Shown piece by piece: positions 43,608-52,254 of a stretch of 64,000 nt of DNA. The position numbers and the translations under genes are program-made. The notes beneath the pieces are model-generated. The model searched no databases. It was not told where the DNA came from and was given only the letters and a program-made list of their open reading frames with translations. The DNA is from Caenispirillum salinarum AK4 (GTDB lineage Bacteria > Pseudomonadota > Alphaproteobacteria > Rhodospirillales > Rhodospirillaceae), in the NCBI RefSeq assembly GCF_000315795.1, contig NZ_ANHY01000004.1:310001-374000 (forward strand), read 5' to 3'. Position 1 is the stretch's first letter; each line of letters opens with the position of its first letter.

Positions 43608-43778
43608 GTTGTGGCATGTCGCCGCCGCGTCACGGAACGGCAACAAAATCTTGACTTCCCCGTCAGGTTTACCCAAAAGGATCGTACACATGCGTTCGAT
43701 CGCGCATGCGCGCCGGGCCTTCGGGAGCCAGCCGGGACCGTGACCAGGTGGGGCGCCTTGCCGAGACGAACATCGATG

Positions 43779-43816
43779 AAACCGCCGCCGGGGCCTTCTC
43801 CGGCGGCGGTTTTCCT
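43779..43816 (+). terminator. Hairpin between NifU-type and transketolase-like genes
   Basis: A 13-bp stem AAACCGCCGCCGG / CCGGCGGCGGTTT with an eight-base loop, then TCCTTTC on the plus strand. It ends 27 bases from the convergent stop codon and may act in both directions. Confidence 0.7.
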
Positions 43817-43838
43817 TTCGGCCAGACCGATCCCGAGA

Positions 43839-46277
43839 CTACACCTGCCGGAAACCTTCACCGCGGCCGCCTTCCGCCACGGCGGCGACGATGGCGTCGG
43901 CGTCCAGGCCGTAGGCGTGATGCAGGTCGGCGATGCTGCCCGACTGCCCGAAGTGCTCCACCCCCAGCGCCTGCACGCGGTGGCCGCGCACCCCGCCGAG
44001 CCACGAGAGCGTCGCCGGATGGCCGTCGATGATGGTCACCAGCAGGGCGTCGCGGGGCACGCGCGCCATCAGCCGCTCCACGTGCGACGGCCGTGCCCGC
44101 CCCTCGCCTTCGCGGCGGCGGGTGCGTTGCGCGGCGCGCCAGCCGGCGTCCAGACGATCGGCGGAGGTGACCGAGAGGATGCCGACGCCGCCCGGCGTCG
44201 TGGTCATGCGGCTGGCGGCCTCCAGCACATTGGGCGCCACCGCCCCCTGATAGGCCAGCACGACCGACGTTGCCGGCGTCGGCTCGCGCAGCCAGTAGCC
44301 GCCGGCGACGATCTGGTCGCGTAACGGTTTGTCGAGCGTGCGGCTCGGCTGCTCGATGCCGCGGGTGGACAGGCGCAGGTAGACGCTGCCGCCCTTCTCG
44401 TCACGCAGCCAGTCGTGTTCCGGCGCGGGGTCCGACCCGTCGCGCTGGATGTAGTCCAGGCTCCAGGCCAAAATGGCTTCCAGTTCGTCCACCCAGGCCG
44501 GTTCGAAGGCCGCGAGGCCATCCTGCGCCATGCCGATGAGCGGCGTGCCGACGGACTGGTGGGCCCCGCCCTCGGGCGCCAGCGTGACGCCGGACGGCGT
44601 GCCCGCCAGGATGAAGCGGGCGTCCTGGTAGCAGGCGTAGTTCAGGGCATCCAGCCCGCGCATGACAAAGGGGTCGTACAGCGTGCCGACGGGCAGCAGG
44701 CGCTCCCCGAACAGGTCGTGCGACAGGCCGGCGGCGGACAGCATGAGGAACAGGTTCATCTCGGCGATGCCCAGTTCCACATGCCGGCCCTCGGGCGAAA
44801 GCTGCCACTTCTGCATGCTGGGCACCTTCTCGGCCTTGAAGGTGTCCTCCTGCGGCAGGCGCGAGAACAGCCCGGTGCGGTTGATCCAGCCCGTCAATCC
44901 GGTGTTGGACGCCACGTCGGGCGAGGTGGTGAGGATGCGCGTGGCATAGTCGTCCTTCGACCGGCCCAGTTCGTCCATCAGCGTGCCGAAGCCGGCCTGC
45001 GTGGACATGGTCTCCGCCGGCCGCCACGTCAGTCGTTCCGGGACCGAAACGCGGGGGGCGGAGAGGCGCCGACGGCCCTTGGCGTTGAAGGGAACGTCCT
45101 TCAGAAAGGTTTTCAACTCCGCGGCCGGTGTCTCCAGTCCCTCGAACGGCGCCCATTCCTCGCCGTCGCGGATGCGGTGGGCCTGCCTGAAGGCGGCCAT
45201 CTGCTCGGGCGTCATGATGCCGCCGTGGTTGTCCTTGTGGCCGGCCAGCGGCGTGCCGTAGCCCTTCACCGTGTAGCAGATGAAGACCACCGGCCGGTCG
45301 GTCGGTGCGGTTTCGAACGCCTCCAGCAGGGCCGGCAGGTCATGGCCGCCCAGGTTGGTCATCAGCGCCTGCAGGTCGTCGTCGGAGTGCGATTCGATGA
45401 AGGCCTGGAGCGGCCCCTGGTCGCCCAGTTCGTCCAGCAGGCGCTTGCGCCAGGCAGCACCCCCCTGGAAGGTGAGCGCGGAATAAAGCTGGTTGGGGCA
45501 GGCGTCGATCCACTCCCGCAAACGGTCGCCGCCGGGTTGGGCGAAGGCCTCTTGCAGGCGGTGGCCGTATTTCACGGTCACGACCTCCCACCCGAAGGCG
45601 CGGAAGACGCCGTCGAAGCGGGCATAGAGCCCCTCGCGCACGACTGCATCAAGGCTTTGCCGGTTGTAGTCGATGATCCACCAGCAGTTCCGCAGGTGGT
45701 TCTTCCAGCCTTCCAGCAGGGCCTCGTAGATGTTGCCCTCGTCCAGTTCGGCATCGCCCACCAGTGCGATCATGCGCCCGTCGGGCCAGTCGCGCTTCCA
45801 GCCCTTGCCGTCCAGGTAGTCCTGCACGATGGAGGCGAACACCGTCTGCGCCGCTCCCAGGCCGACCGAGCCGGTGGAGATGTCCACGTCGTCGGTGTCC
45901 TTGGTGCGCGACGGATAGGACTGCGCGCCGCCCAGGCTGCGGAAATCCTTCATCTTGTCCACCGACTGGTGGCCCAGCAGGTACTGGATGGCGTGGAACA
46001 CCGGCGAGGCGTGCGGCTTGACCGCCACACGGTCCTCGGGACGCAGCAGGTGGAAATACAGCGCCGTCATCAGGGTCACCATGGAGGCGCAGGACGCCTG
46101 GTGTCCGCCCACCTTGAGGCCGTCGTGCTTGGGGCGCAGGTGGTTGGCGTTGTGGATCATCCAGTGCGACAGCCACAGCGCCTTGCGTTCCAGCGCCGAC
46201 AGCATGGCGAGGCGGTCGGCGTCGACGGTCGGCGGCGAGGCGGCGGCGGTGGCGGCGGCGGAACGGTCATCGGGCAT
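43839..46277 (-). CDS. Transketolase / homodimeric 2-oxoacid dehydrogenase E1-like enzyme
   Basis: An 812-residue thiamine-diphosphate enzyme. 'NHLRPKHDGLKVGGHQASCA' and 'GSVGLGAAQTVFASIVQDYL' resemble AceE-type homodimeric E1 proteins; the ThDP motif reads 'VGDAELDEGNIYEAL...' ending 'WWIIDYNRQS', that is GDA rather than GDG. 'GYGTPLAGHKDNHGG' and 'VELGIAEMNLFLMLSAAGL' complete the PP and Pyr domains. The enzyme is shorter than E. coli AceE (about 887 residues) and no E2 or E3 gene is nearby. Databases name many such alphaproteobacterial proteins transketolase; the substrate is uncertain. Confidence 0.8.
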   Translation of the reverse strand: MPDDRSAAATAAASPPTVDADRLAMLSALERKALWLSHWMIHNANHLRPKHDGLKVGGHQASCASMVTLMTALYFHLLRPEDRVAVKPHASPVFHAIQYLLGHQSVDKMKDFRSLGGAQSYPSRTKDTDDVDISTGSVGLGAAQTVFASIVQDYLDGKGWKRDWPDGRMIALVGDAELDEGNIYEALLEGWKNHLRNCWWIIDYNRQSLDAVVREGLYARFDGVFRAFGWEVVTVKYGHRLQEAFAQPGGDRLREWIDACPNQLYSALTFQGGAAWRKRLLDELGDQGPLQAFIESHSDDDLQALMTNLGGHDLPALLEAFETAPTDRPVVFICYTVKGYGTPLAGHKDNHGGIMTPEQMAAFRQAHRIRDGEEWAPFEGLETPAAELKTFLKDVPFNAKGRRRLSAPRVSVPERLTWRPAETMSTQAGFGTLMDELGRSKDDYATRILTTSPDVASNTGLTGWINRTGLFSRLPQEDTFKAEKVPSMQKWQLSPEGRHVELGIAEMNLFLMLSAAGLSHDLFGERLLPVGTLYDPFVMRGLDALNYACYQDARFILAGTPSGVTLAPEGGAHQSVGTPLIGMAQDGLAAFEPAWVDELEAILAWSLDYIQRDGSDPAPEHDWLRDEKGGSVYLRLSTRGIEQPSRTLDKPLRDQIVAGGYWLREPTPATSVVLAYQGAVAPNVLEAASRMTTTPGGVGILSVTSADRLDAGWRAAQRTRRREGEGRARPSHVERLMARVPRDALLVTIIDGHPATLSWLGGVRGHRVQALGVEHFGQSGSIADLHHAYGLDADAIVAAVAEGGRGEGFRQV

Positions 46278-46387
46278 GGAACAGGGGGTCCTTGGTGGCC
46301 TGGGAGAACCCTCTTATGTCGTTGGAGAGCCGGCCGCCTTCAACCCAAGCCATTGCGGGACGGCGGGCGCTGGGGGGCCGTTGCCTG

Positions 46388-46978
46388 CTAATCCTCCACC
46401 ACCACGAACACGCCCGGCAGGTCCGGGCCGGCCGGAAGAAGGTCGGCGGGGCGGCGGCCGGCGGCATGGTCGGCCGGGGTGAACAGGGCGCCCTCCAGGT
46501 AATCCCGCCGCGTCGGCGCCGTTCCGGAATCGAAACGCTCCACCGTCACGGCGCCGCCGAGGCCAAGCGCCTGCACCGCCGCGTTCAGGGCCGTGGCGAT
46601 GCCGTAGACCAGGAAGGCGTCGCGGGCCGGGGCCCCCCGCGGCAGGCCGCGGGCGTCGGCATCGGCGTGCAGGGCGACCACGTCCACGGCGCCGGCCAGG
46701 GCGGGATGGTCGACCTCCGTCAGGTCGTCGCGCCAGTGGGAGCACACCAGCCGCCCCTCCAGCCGGAAAACCGCCAGGCATACGTTGTCCAGCGAATCGG
46801 CAGTGACGCGCGCCGGCCCGAGCGGCAGGCCGATGGCGGCGAAGTCGCGCTTCAGGCGGTGCAGCTCGGCCTCGGGCAGGCGGTGGCGGACGGGGCGTGC
46901 CCGTCGCACGGGCGCGGCCGACGGCGCGGGGGCCGCAGCCTCCGTCCTTGCGCTTCTGTCGTCCGTCCGCCGTGCCAT
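46388..46978 (-). CDS. Hypothetical protein
   Basis: A 196-residue soluble protein, not recognised. After an Arg/Ala/Pro-rich start it has a compact-looking core: 'HRLPEAELHRLKRDFAAIGL', 'LDNVCLAVFRLEGRLVCSHW', 'VDVVALHADADARG' and 'DAFLVYGIATALNAAVQALG'. It lacks a signal peptide or membrane segment. It stands alone, upstream of the transketolase-like gene on the same strand with a 110-base gap, and divergent from the MFS gene. Confidence 0.6.
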   Translation of the reverse strand: MARRTDDRSARTEAAAPAPSAAPVRRARPVRHRLPEAELHRLKRDFAAIGLPLGPARVTADSLDNVCLAVFRLEGRLVCSHWRDDLTEVDHPALAGAVDVVALHADADARGLPRGAPARDAFLVYGIATALNAAVQALGLGGAVTVERFDSGTAPTRRDYLEGALFTPADHAAGRRPADLLPAGPDLPGVFVVVED

Positions 46979-47169
46979 GATGTGCGTCCCGCACCCCGGT
47001 TGCCGTCACGGCCGTGAAAGCAAGGGGCAGGCCAGAGCCGGCGGGGCAAGGTTTCTTTGTCGGGCGCGGCACGCGCGGGGCCGGCGGCCGGCTGTCAAGA
47101 GGCGGGATTGCCGGGGCGGCGGCAAGTTTTTCCCCGCGCCCGGCGGGATGTTCCGGTAGGCTTCCGCCC

Positions 47170-48597
47170 ATGCCGCACGTTCACCACGACTCCCAGGACA
47201 CGGCACCTCCCGACCGGTCGCCCTCGCCGCTCGCCGAGCCGGCCTATCGGCGCCTGTTCGCGGCCCAGGTGGCGTCGCTGCTGGGGACGGGCCTGACGAC
47301 CGTGGCGCTGGCGCTTCTGGCTCACGACATGGCCGGCGGCGACGCCGGTGCGGTGCTGGGCACCGTGCTGGCGCTCAAGATGGTGGCCTATGTGGTGGTG
47401 GCGCCGGTGTTCGGCGGCGTGGCCCACCGGCTGCCGCGCAAGGCGACGCTGATCGCGCTGGACGTGGTGCGGGCGGCCATCGTCGCCGCCCTGCCCTTCG
47501 TCACCGAACTGTGGCAGGTCTACGCCCTGATCGTCGCGTTGAACGTGGCGGCGGCAGGCTTCACGCCGACCTTCCAGGCGACCATTCCCGACGTGCTGCC
47601 CGACGAGGCCCGCTATACCCGCGCCCTGTCGCTGTCGCGCCTGGCCTACGACCTGGAAAGCCTTGCGAGCCCGACGCTGGCCGCGCTGGCCCTGACGGTG
47701 ATGACCTACGACGGCCTGTTCCTGGCCGACGCCGTGACGTTCCTGGTGTCGGGCCTGCTGGTCGCCGGCGCCGCCCTGCCCCCGCCGCGCCCGGCGGAGC
47801 GCACCCGCGGCGTGGGCGCCAACCTGACCTTCGGCCTGCGCGGATACCTGAAAACGCCGCGCCTGCGGGGGCTGCTGGCGCTGCTGCTGGCGTCGTCTGC
47901 GGCCGGGGCCATGGTGATCGTCAACACGGTGGTCTACGTGCAGGAGCGCCTGGGCCTGTCGGAGACCCACACCGCCTGGACGGTGGCGGCGGCGGGCGGC
48001 GGCTCCATGCTGGCGGCGCTGATCCTGCCCCGGTTGCTGTCGGCCGCGCGGGACCGGGCGCTGATGCTGGGCGGCGCGGCCCTGCTGTTGGCGGTTCTGG
48101 CGGTGACGGCATGGCGCCTGCCCGACTGGCCGGGGCTGGTGATCCACTGGGCGCTGCTGGGGCTGGGCACCGGCCTGATCCAGACGCCCGCCGGCCGGCT
48201 GGTGCGGCAGAGCTGCAATGCCGGCGACCGCCCCGCCTTCTTCGCCGCGCAGTTCGCCCTGTCGCACGCGGCGTGGCTGGTGGCCTATCCGGTGGCGGGA
48301 CTGGTGGGGGCGGCCCATGGCCTGGGGACTGCGCTATGGGCGCTGGCGGGGCTGGTGGCGCTGGGCCTGGGCGCGGCGGCGTGGCTGTGGCCGGCGCGGG
48401 ATGCCGAGGTGCTGGAGCACGTCCACGATCCCGTCGATCACGAGCACCTCCACACCCACGGGCCGCACCATGCCCACGATCACGAGGGCTGGGAAGGCCC
48501 GGAGCCGCACCGCCATCCCCACCGGCACGAACCGGTGCGGCACCGCCACGCCTTCGTCATCGACCTGCACCACCCCGACTGGCCGAACCGGGGCTGA
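47170..48597 (+). CDS. MFS transporter with histidine-rich C-terminal tail (possible metal exporter)
   Basis: A 475-residue MFS protein with about 12 helices. The first half ('AQVASLLGTGLTTVALALLA', 'VAPVFGGVAHRLPRKATLIA', 'PTFQATIPDVL') resembles the MFS_3/enterobactin-exporter-like group. The last 60 residues contain 18 histidines ('HEHLHTHGPHHAHDHEG', 'HRHPHRHEPVRHRH') and the N-terminus adds three ('MPHVHHDS'). Histidine tails of this kind occur in the nickel-resistance MFS protein NreB, so nickel, cobalt or zinc export is a reasonable guess. The ATG at 47170 follows GGTAGG; the frame further upstream is not protein-like. Confidence 0.85.
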   Translation: MPHVHHDSQDTAPPDRSPSPLAEPAYRRLFAAQVASLLGTGLTTVALALLAHDMAGGDAGAVLGTVLALKMVAYVVVAPVFGGVAHRLPRKATLIALDVVRAAIVAALPFVTELWQVYALIVALNVAAAGFTPTFQATIPDVLPDEARYTRALSLSRLAYDLESLASPTLAALALTVMTYDGLFLADAVTFLVSGLLVAGAALPPPRPAERTRGVGANLTFGLRGYLKTPRLRGLLALLLASSAAGAMVIVNTVVYVQERLGLSETHTAWTVAAAGGGSMLAALILPRLLSAARDRALMLGGAALLLAVLAVTAWRLPDWPGLVIHWALLGLGTGLIQTPAGRLVRQSCNAGDRPAFFAAQFALSHAAWLVAYPVAGLVGAAHGLGTALWALAGLVALGLGAAAWLWPARDAEVLEHVHDPVDHEHLHTHGPHHAHDHEGWEGPEPHRHPHRHEPVRHRHAFVIDLHHPDWPNRG

Positions 48598-48645
48598 GGC
48601 GGCGGTCTCCCGGCCCGTCACCAGCGCCCGGCCGTCGCGGCGCGA

Positions 48646-49188
48646 TCAGACACCGCAGGCCTTGCTGATCGCCTCGTGCGCGGCGGTGAAGCCGCTGAGC
48701 GAATAGGTGTCGGTGGTCTCGGTGCCGCGCTCGCTGGTGCCTTCCACCGTCAGGGTGCGGCCGGCGCGCATGCGCTGGACCATGTCCTTGTCGGTGGCCG
48801 TGTCGCGGGCCCAGGCGCGTCCGCCGTGGGTGAACAGGCTGTATTCGCGGCCGTCGATGTTGGCGGTGACGTCGCTTTCGTCCTTGTAGTCGTAGCCGGC
48901 GACCACGCTGACCACGTCCGAGGTGCCGTCGGCGGGGCGGTGGGTGACCAGCACGAAAATGTCGCCGCGCTTGTCGTAGTCGCCTTCCGCCTTCTTGGGC
49001 TGGCTGGCCATGTAGCACACCTTGTTGCCGTCCTCGGTGTAGGTGTAGGCGGTCCAGTCGGTGTAGGAGCCCAGGATCTCGGGTTCTGCGTCCTGGGCCT
49101 GCGCGGGGGCGGGCGCCACGGCGGCGGCCAGCGTCGCCGCGCACAGGGCGGCCATGGTCAACAGTCCCGGGCGGATGGCGCGTCGCAT
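48646..49188 (-). CDS. IalB-like (invasion-associated locus B) periplasmic protein
   Basis: A 180-residue secreted protein with signal peptide ('LLTMAALCAATLAAAVAPAP', cleavage near AQA). 'SYTDWTAYTYTEDGNKVCYM' and the ending 'GFTAAHEAISKACGV', with two cysteines likely bridged, are characteristic of the IalB family. IalB is named from Bartonella invasion, but homologues occur in many free-living Alphaproteobacteria, where the role is unknown. The start at 49188 follows a GAGAC-type ribosome-binding site; longer in-frame starts precede it. Confidence 0.85.
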   Translation of the reverse strand: MRRAIRPGLLTMAALCAATLAAAVAPAPAQAQDAEPEILGSYTDWTAYTYTEDGNKVCYMASQPKKAEGDYDKRGDIFVLVTHRPADGTSDVVSVVAGYDYKDESDVTANIDGREYSLFTHGGRAWARDTATDKDMVQRMRAGRTLTVEGTSERGTETTDTYSLSGFTAAHEAISKACGV

Positions 49189-49365
49189 GATGATCGTCTC
49201 TCCGTTGTCGTAACCGGCGGTCGGGAACCTGAAAGGCCGACGCGGATGTGGGATGGCCGGCCGCACGACACAAGCCTACGACGCGCAGCCGATTTCGTCA
49301 GTGCGTTTGCACGTCCCGGTAGGGGCAACGCCTGACACCTTCATACCGTGCCGACCTCTTGCTGT

Positions 49366-49977
49366 CTAAGCCCGGCGGCGGGGTGGCTTGCCGGCACCGG
49401 CGGTGGCGGCCTCCTCCACCTCCGCCAGGGGCGGCTGTTGGCGGAACGGGTCCATGGAGCGGAACACCGGGCCGCCGTGCACGTGCTCGGGCAGGTCCTC
49501 GGTGGGGCCGCCCGGGCGCACGGGCCGGTCGGCGAAGCGTCCGCGGCTCAAGAGCCGGTCGTACATCACCAGGACCCCCGCGATCCCCACGTTCAAACAG
49601 AATTTGGACGGAATCTTGACGATGAAGTCGCACCGCTCCTGCATCCCGGGCGACAGGCTGCCGGCCTCGGGCCCCAGGATGTACGCCGCCTGGATGGGGT
49701 GGCGGAAGCTGGGCAGGGCGATGGCGTCGTCGGTCAGTTCCACGCCCACCAGGCGGCAGGTGCGGGGCAGCATCATATCGTCGGCGCTGTCGAATTCGTA
49801 GTACGGCAGCGCGCCCAGCGCGTCGGAGGTATCGACGCGGTGCAGCTTGCGCCGCTCGTACTGGGCATCGACGGTGAACACGAAGCTGGCGTCGAAGGCA
49901 TGGGCGGAGCGGAACAGGTTGCCCACGTTGAAGGGCTTGTGGATGCGCTCGACACCAATGCCGAAATAGCCGCGCAT
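49366..49977 (-). CDS. SPOUT-class RNA methyltransferase (TrmH family)
   Basis: A 203-residue enzyme with the SpoU/TrmH motifs: motif 1 'PFNVGNLFRSAHAFDASFV', motif 2 'AAYILGPEAGSLS' and motif 3 'CLNVGIAGVLVMYDRL', which form the trefoil-knot SAM site. Such enzymes 2'-O-methylate tRNA or rRNA riboses; the exact target cannot be deduced. The last 50 residues are Pro/Arg/Ala-rich. The ATG at 49977 is preferred (GAGAGAGAC upstream); ATG at 50004 is in frame. Confidence 0.88.
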   Translation of the reverse strand: MRGYFGIGVERIHKPFNVGNLFRSAHAFDASFVFTVDAQYERRKLHRVDTSDALGALPYYEFDSADDMMLPRTCRLVGVELTDDAIALPSFRHPIQAAYILGPEAGSLSPGMQERCDFIVKIPSKFCLNVGIAGVLVMYDRLLSRGRFADRPVRPGGPTEDLPEHVHGGPVFRSMDPFRQQPPLAEVEEAATAGAGKPPRRRA

Positions 49978-50072
49978 GACGGTCGTCTCTCTCTGTGATC
50001 GCACTGTTCAGGGGTGTTATAACGCGGCAAACTTAAGGAATTGCACAAACCAATCAAGCAGGAGGTGGTTTC

Positions 50073-51050
50073 ATGCGGGCTGTCGTGGTCAAGGAATGGA
50101 CCGCGCCCGAGGCGCTGACGGTGGGCGACATGGACGCGCCGCCGATGATCGAGAACGGCGTGCGCATCGCCATCCACTGCGCCGGGGTGAACTTCGCCGA
50201 CGGCCTGATGGTGCAGGGCAAGTACCAGGAAAAACCGCCGTTTCCCTTCGCGCCGGGGCTGGAAGTGGCCGGCGAGGTGACCGAGGTCGCGCCCGGCGTC
50301 TCCCACGTCTCCGTCGGCGATCGGGTGATGGCGGTGGTCGACCGGGGCGGCTTCGCCGAAGAGGTCGTGGCCCACGCACCCGACGTGATCCGCATTCCCG
50401 ACGACATGGACTTCGCCACCGCTGCCGCCTTTCCCGTGGCCTACGGCACCAGCCAGTTCGCGCTGGCCGACCGCGCCAAGCTGAAGAAGGGCGAGGTGCT
50501 GGTGGTCCACGGCGCGGCGGGCGGCGTCGGACTGACGGCGGTGGAGTGCGGCAAGGCCCTGGGCGCGACAGTCATCGCCACCGCCGGCGGGCCGGAAAAG
50601 CTGGCCGTGGCGAAGGAGCACGGCGCCGATTACGGCATCGACTACAAGACCGAAAGCATCAAGGACCGGGTGCGCGAACTGACCGGCGGTCGCGGGGCGG
50701 ACGTGATCTACGACCCCGTCGGCGGCGACGTGTTCGAGCAGTCGTTGCGGGCGACGGCGCCCGACGGCCGGCTGATCGTGATCGGTTTCGCCGGCGGAAC
50801 GGTTCAGCAGATTCCAGCCAACATCCTGCTGGTGAAGAACGTGGACGTCATCGGCTTCTACTGGGGCGCCTACCGCAAGCTGGGGCCGGAGCGCATCCAC
50901 AAAAGCTTCGCCCAGTGCCTGCGCTGGTACGAGGACGGATTGCTGAAGCCCCGCGTCAGCCACCGCTTCCCGCTGGAGGACGCCGGCAAGGCCATCCTGG
51001 CGCTCAAGGACCGCAGCGTGACCGGCAAGGCCATCGTTACGGTGCGGTAA
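50073..51050 (+). CDS. NADPH:quinone oxidoreductase family protein
   Basis: A 325-residue zinc-free medium-chain dehydrogenase. The catalytic-domain start 'IHCAGVNFADGLMVQGKY' and the NADPH-binding loop 'VVHGAAGGVGLTAVECGKAL' are typical of QOR/Zta1-like enzymes. It would reduce quinones or enones in the cytoplasm. It is followed 26 bases later by yjbQ, probably in one transcript. The ATG at 50073 has AGGAGGTGG upstream. Confidence 0.93.
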   Translation: MRAVVVKEWTAPEALTVGDMDAPPMIENGVRIAIHCAGVNFADGLMVQGKYQEKPPFPFAPGLEVAGEVTEVAPGVSHVSVGDRVMAVVDRGGFAEEVVAHAPDVIRIPDDMDFATAAAFPVAYGTSQFALADRAKLKKGEVLVVHGAAGGVGLTAVECGKALGATVIATAGGPEKLAVAKEHGADYGIDYKTESIKDRVRELTGGRGADVIYDPVGGDVFEQSLRATAPDGRLIVIGFAGGTVQQIPANILLVKNVDVIGFYWGAYRKLGPERIHKSFAQCLRWYEDGLLKPRVSHRFPLEDAGKAILALKDRSVTGKAIVTVR

Positions 51051-51076
51051 CCATCACGGCGGAGCGAGGGAGTCCC

Positions 51077-51496
51077 ATGCGACAGCACCAGATCGTCCTG
51101 GAGATCGCCACGCGCGGCACCGGCTTCGTGGAGATCACGCGGCAGGTGGATGGCGCGCTGGCGGAGGCCGGCATCGGGCAGGGGCTGGTGACGCTGTTCA
51201 TCCAGCACACCAGCGCCAGCCTGACCATCCAGGAGAACGCCGACCCCGACGTCATGCGCGACATGACCAACGCGCTGGAGCGCCTGGCCCCGCGCGACCC
51301 CTCGCTCTACCGCCACACTACGGAGGGGCCGGACGACATGCCGGCCCATATCCGCAGCGCGCTCACCGACGTGTCGCTGACCATCCCCGTCCGCGACGGT
51401 CGCCTGGCGCTCGGTACCTGGCAGGGTGTCTTTGTCTGCGAACACCGCGCCCAGCCGCATCGCCGGCGCGTGGTGGTGCATGTGCTGGGGGAATGA
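51077..51496 (+). CDS. yjbQ: YjbQ family protein (secondary thiamine-phosphate synthase-like)
   Basis: A 139-residue UPF0047 protein with the conserved 'LFIQHTSASLTIQENADPDV' and 'HTTEGPDDMPAHIRSALT' His-rich sites and the ending 'GTWQGVFVCEHR'. Members bind a metal and have weak thiamine-phosphate synthase activity; the physiological reaction is not settled. It sits between the quinone oxidoreductase and the HigB toxin. Confidence 0.94.
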   Translation: MRQHQIVLEIATRGTGFVEITRQVDGALAEAGIGQGLVTLFIQHTSASLTIQENADPDVMRDMTNALERLAPRDPSLYRHTTEGPDDMPAHIRSALTDVSLTIPVRDGRLALGTWQGVFVCEHRAQPHRRRVVVHVLGE

Positions 51497-51552
51497 TGGA
51501 ACAAAGTCATGACGCGTTGCGTTATATAACGTGAGGCGTTATTGTCTGGAGC

Positions 51553-51843
51553 ATGATCCTGTCGTTCAAGTGCTCCGAGACCGGGCGCATCTTCGGCGGC
51601 CGTTCAAGCAGGCGGTTACCGCCCGACATTCAGAGGACAGCGCTGCGCAAGCTGCGATATCTGAATCGGGCGCACGTCTTGGAGGACCTTCGGGTTCCAC
51701 CGGGCAACCGCCTTGAAGCTTTGCGCGGTGACAGGCAAGGCACCCACAGTATCCGGATCAACGGCCAGTGGCGTATCTGTTTTCGGTGGGACCAGGATCC
51801 CGGAGGACCGAGTGATGTCGAAATCGTCGACTACCATGACTGA
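51553..51843 (+). CDS. higB: HigB-type (RelE/ParE superfamily) toxin
   Basis: A 96-residue mRNA interferase-like toxin: 'MILSFKCSETGRIFGG', 'IQRTALRKLRYLNRAHVLED', 'GDRQGTHSIRINGQWRICFR' and 'DVEIVDYHD' fit the HigB/plasmid-maintenance killer pattern. It overlaps higA by 29 bases, the toxin-first order of this class. HigB cleaves mRNA on the ribosome when antitoxin is lost. A ribosome-binding site for higA lies inside its 3' end. Confidence 0.92.
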   Translation: MILSFKCSETGRIFGGRSSRRLPPDIQRTALRKLRYLNRAHVLEDLRVPPGNRLEALRGDRQGTHSIRINGQWRICFRWDQDPGGPSDVEIVDYHD

Positions 51844-52141
51844 CATGATTGAAGAATGGCTTCCCAATCCCCATCCGGGTGAAATTCTGTCAGAGGATTT
51901 CCTCAAGCCCATGGGCTTGAGTCAAAACGCGCTTGCCCGGGCTGTTGACGTGCCGCCGCGCCGGATCAATGAGATCGTTCAGGGAAAGCGGGCCATCACG
52001 GCCGATACCGATCTGCGTCTCTCCCGCTACTTCGGCGTCTCCGAGGGATTGTTCATGGCGCTTCAAAACGACTACGACCTCATAAAGCGCCGCCGGCAGA
52101 TCGCCGATCAGCTCGACCGCATCACCCCGCGCGCCGCCTGA
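51815..52141 (+). CDS. higA: HigA family antitoxin
   Basis: A 108-residue antitoxin with an XRE-type helix-turn-helix ('ILSEDFLKPMGLSQNALARA', 'VPPRRINEIVQGKRAITADT', 'YFGVSEGLFMALQNDYDL'). The ATG at 51815 follows GGAGGA at ideal spacing, inside higB; ATGs at 51836 and 51845 are later candidates. It would neutralise HigB and repress the pair. Confidence 0.93.
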   Translation: MSKSSTTMTDMIEEWLPNPHPGEILSEDFLKPMGLSQNALARAVDVPPRRINEIVQGKRAITADTDLRLSRYFGVSEGLFMALQNDYDLIKRRRQIADQLDRITPRAA

Positions 52142-52181
52142 ATCGGACGCCGGGGAAACGGGGACTCGCCACGGCTGTATC

Positions 52182-52200
52182 ATTCCGGTAGAACCGGAAT
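52182..52200. repeat. Small perfect hairpin after higBA
   Basis: ATTCCGGT-AGA-ACCGGAAT, 8-bp arms, 41 bases after the higA stop and 55 bases before the HAD gene. Without a T run its role (terminator or operator) is open. Confidence 0.4.
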
Positions 52201-52254
52201 CACGCGGCGGCCGGTGGGCGGGGCGTCGCAGGCTGAAAGAGCGCGCGGCGGACC

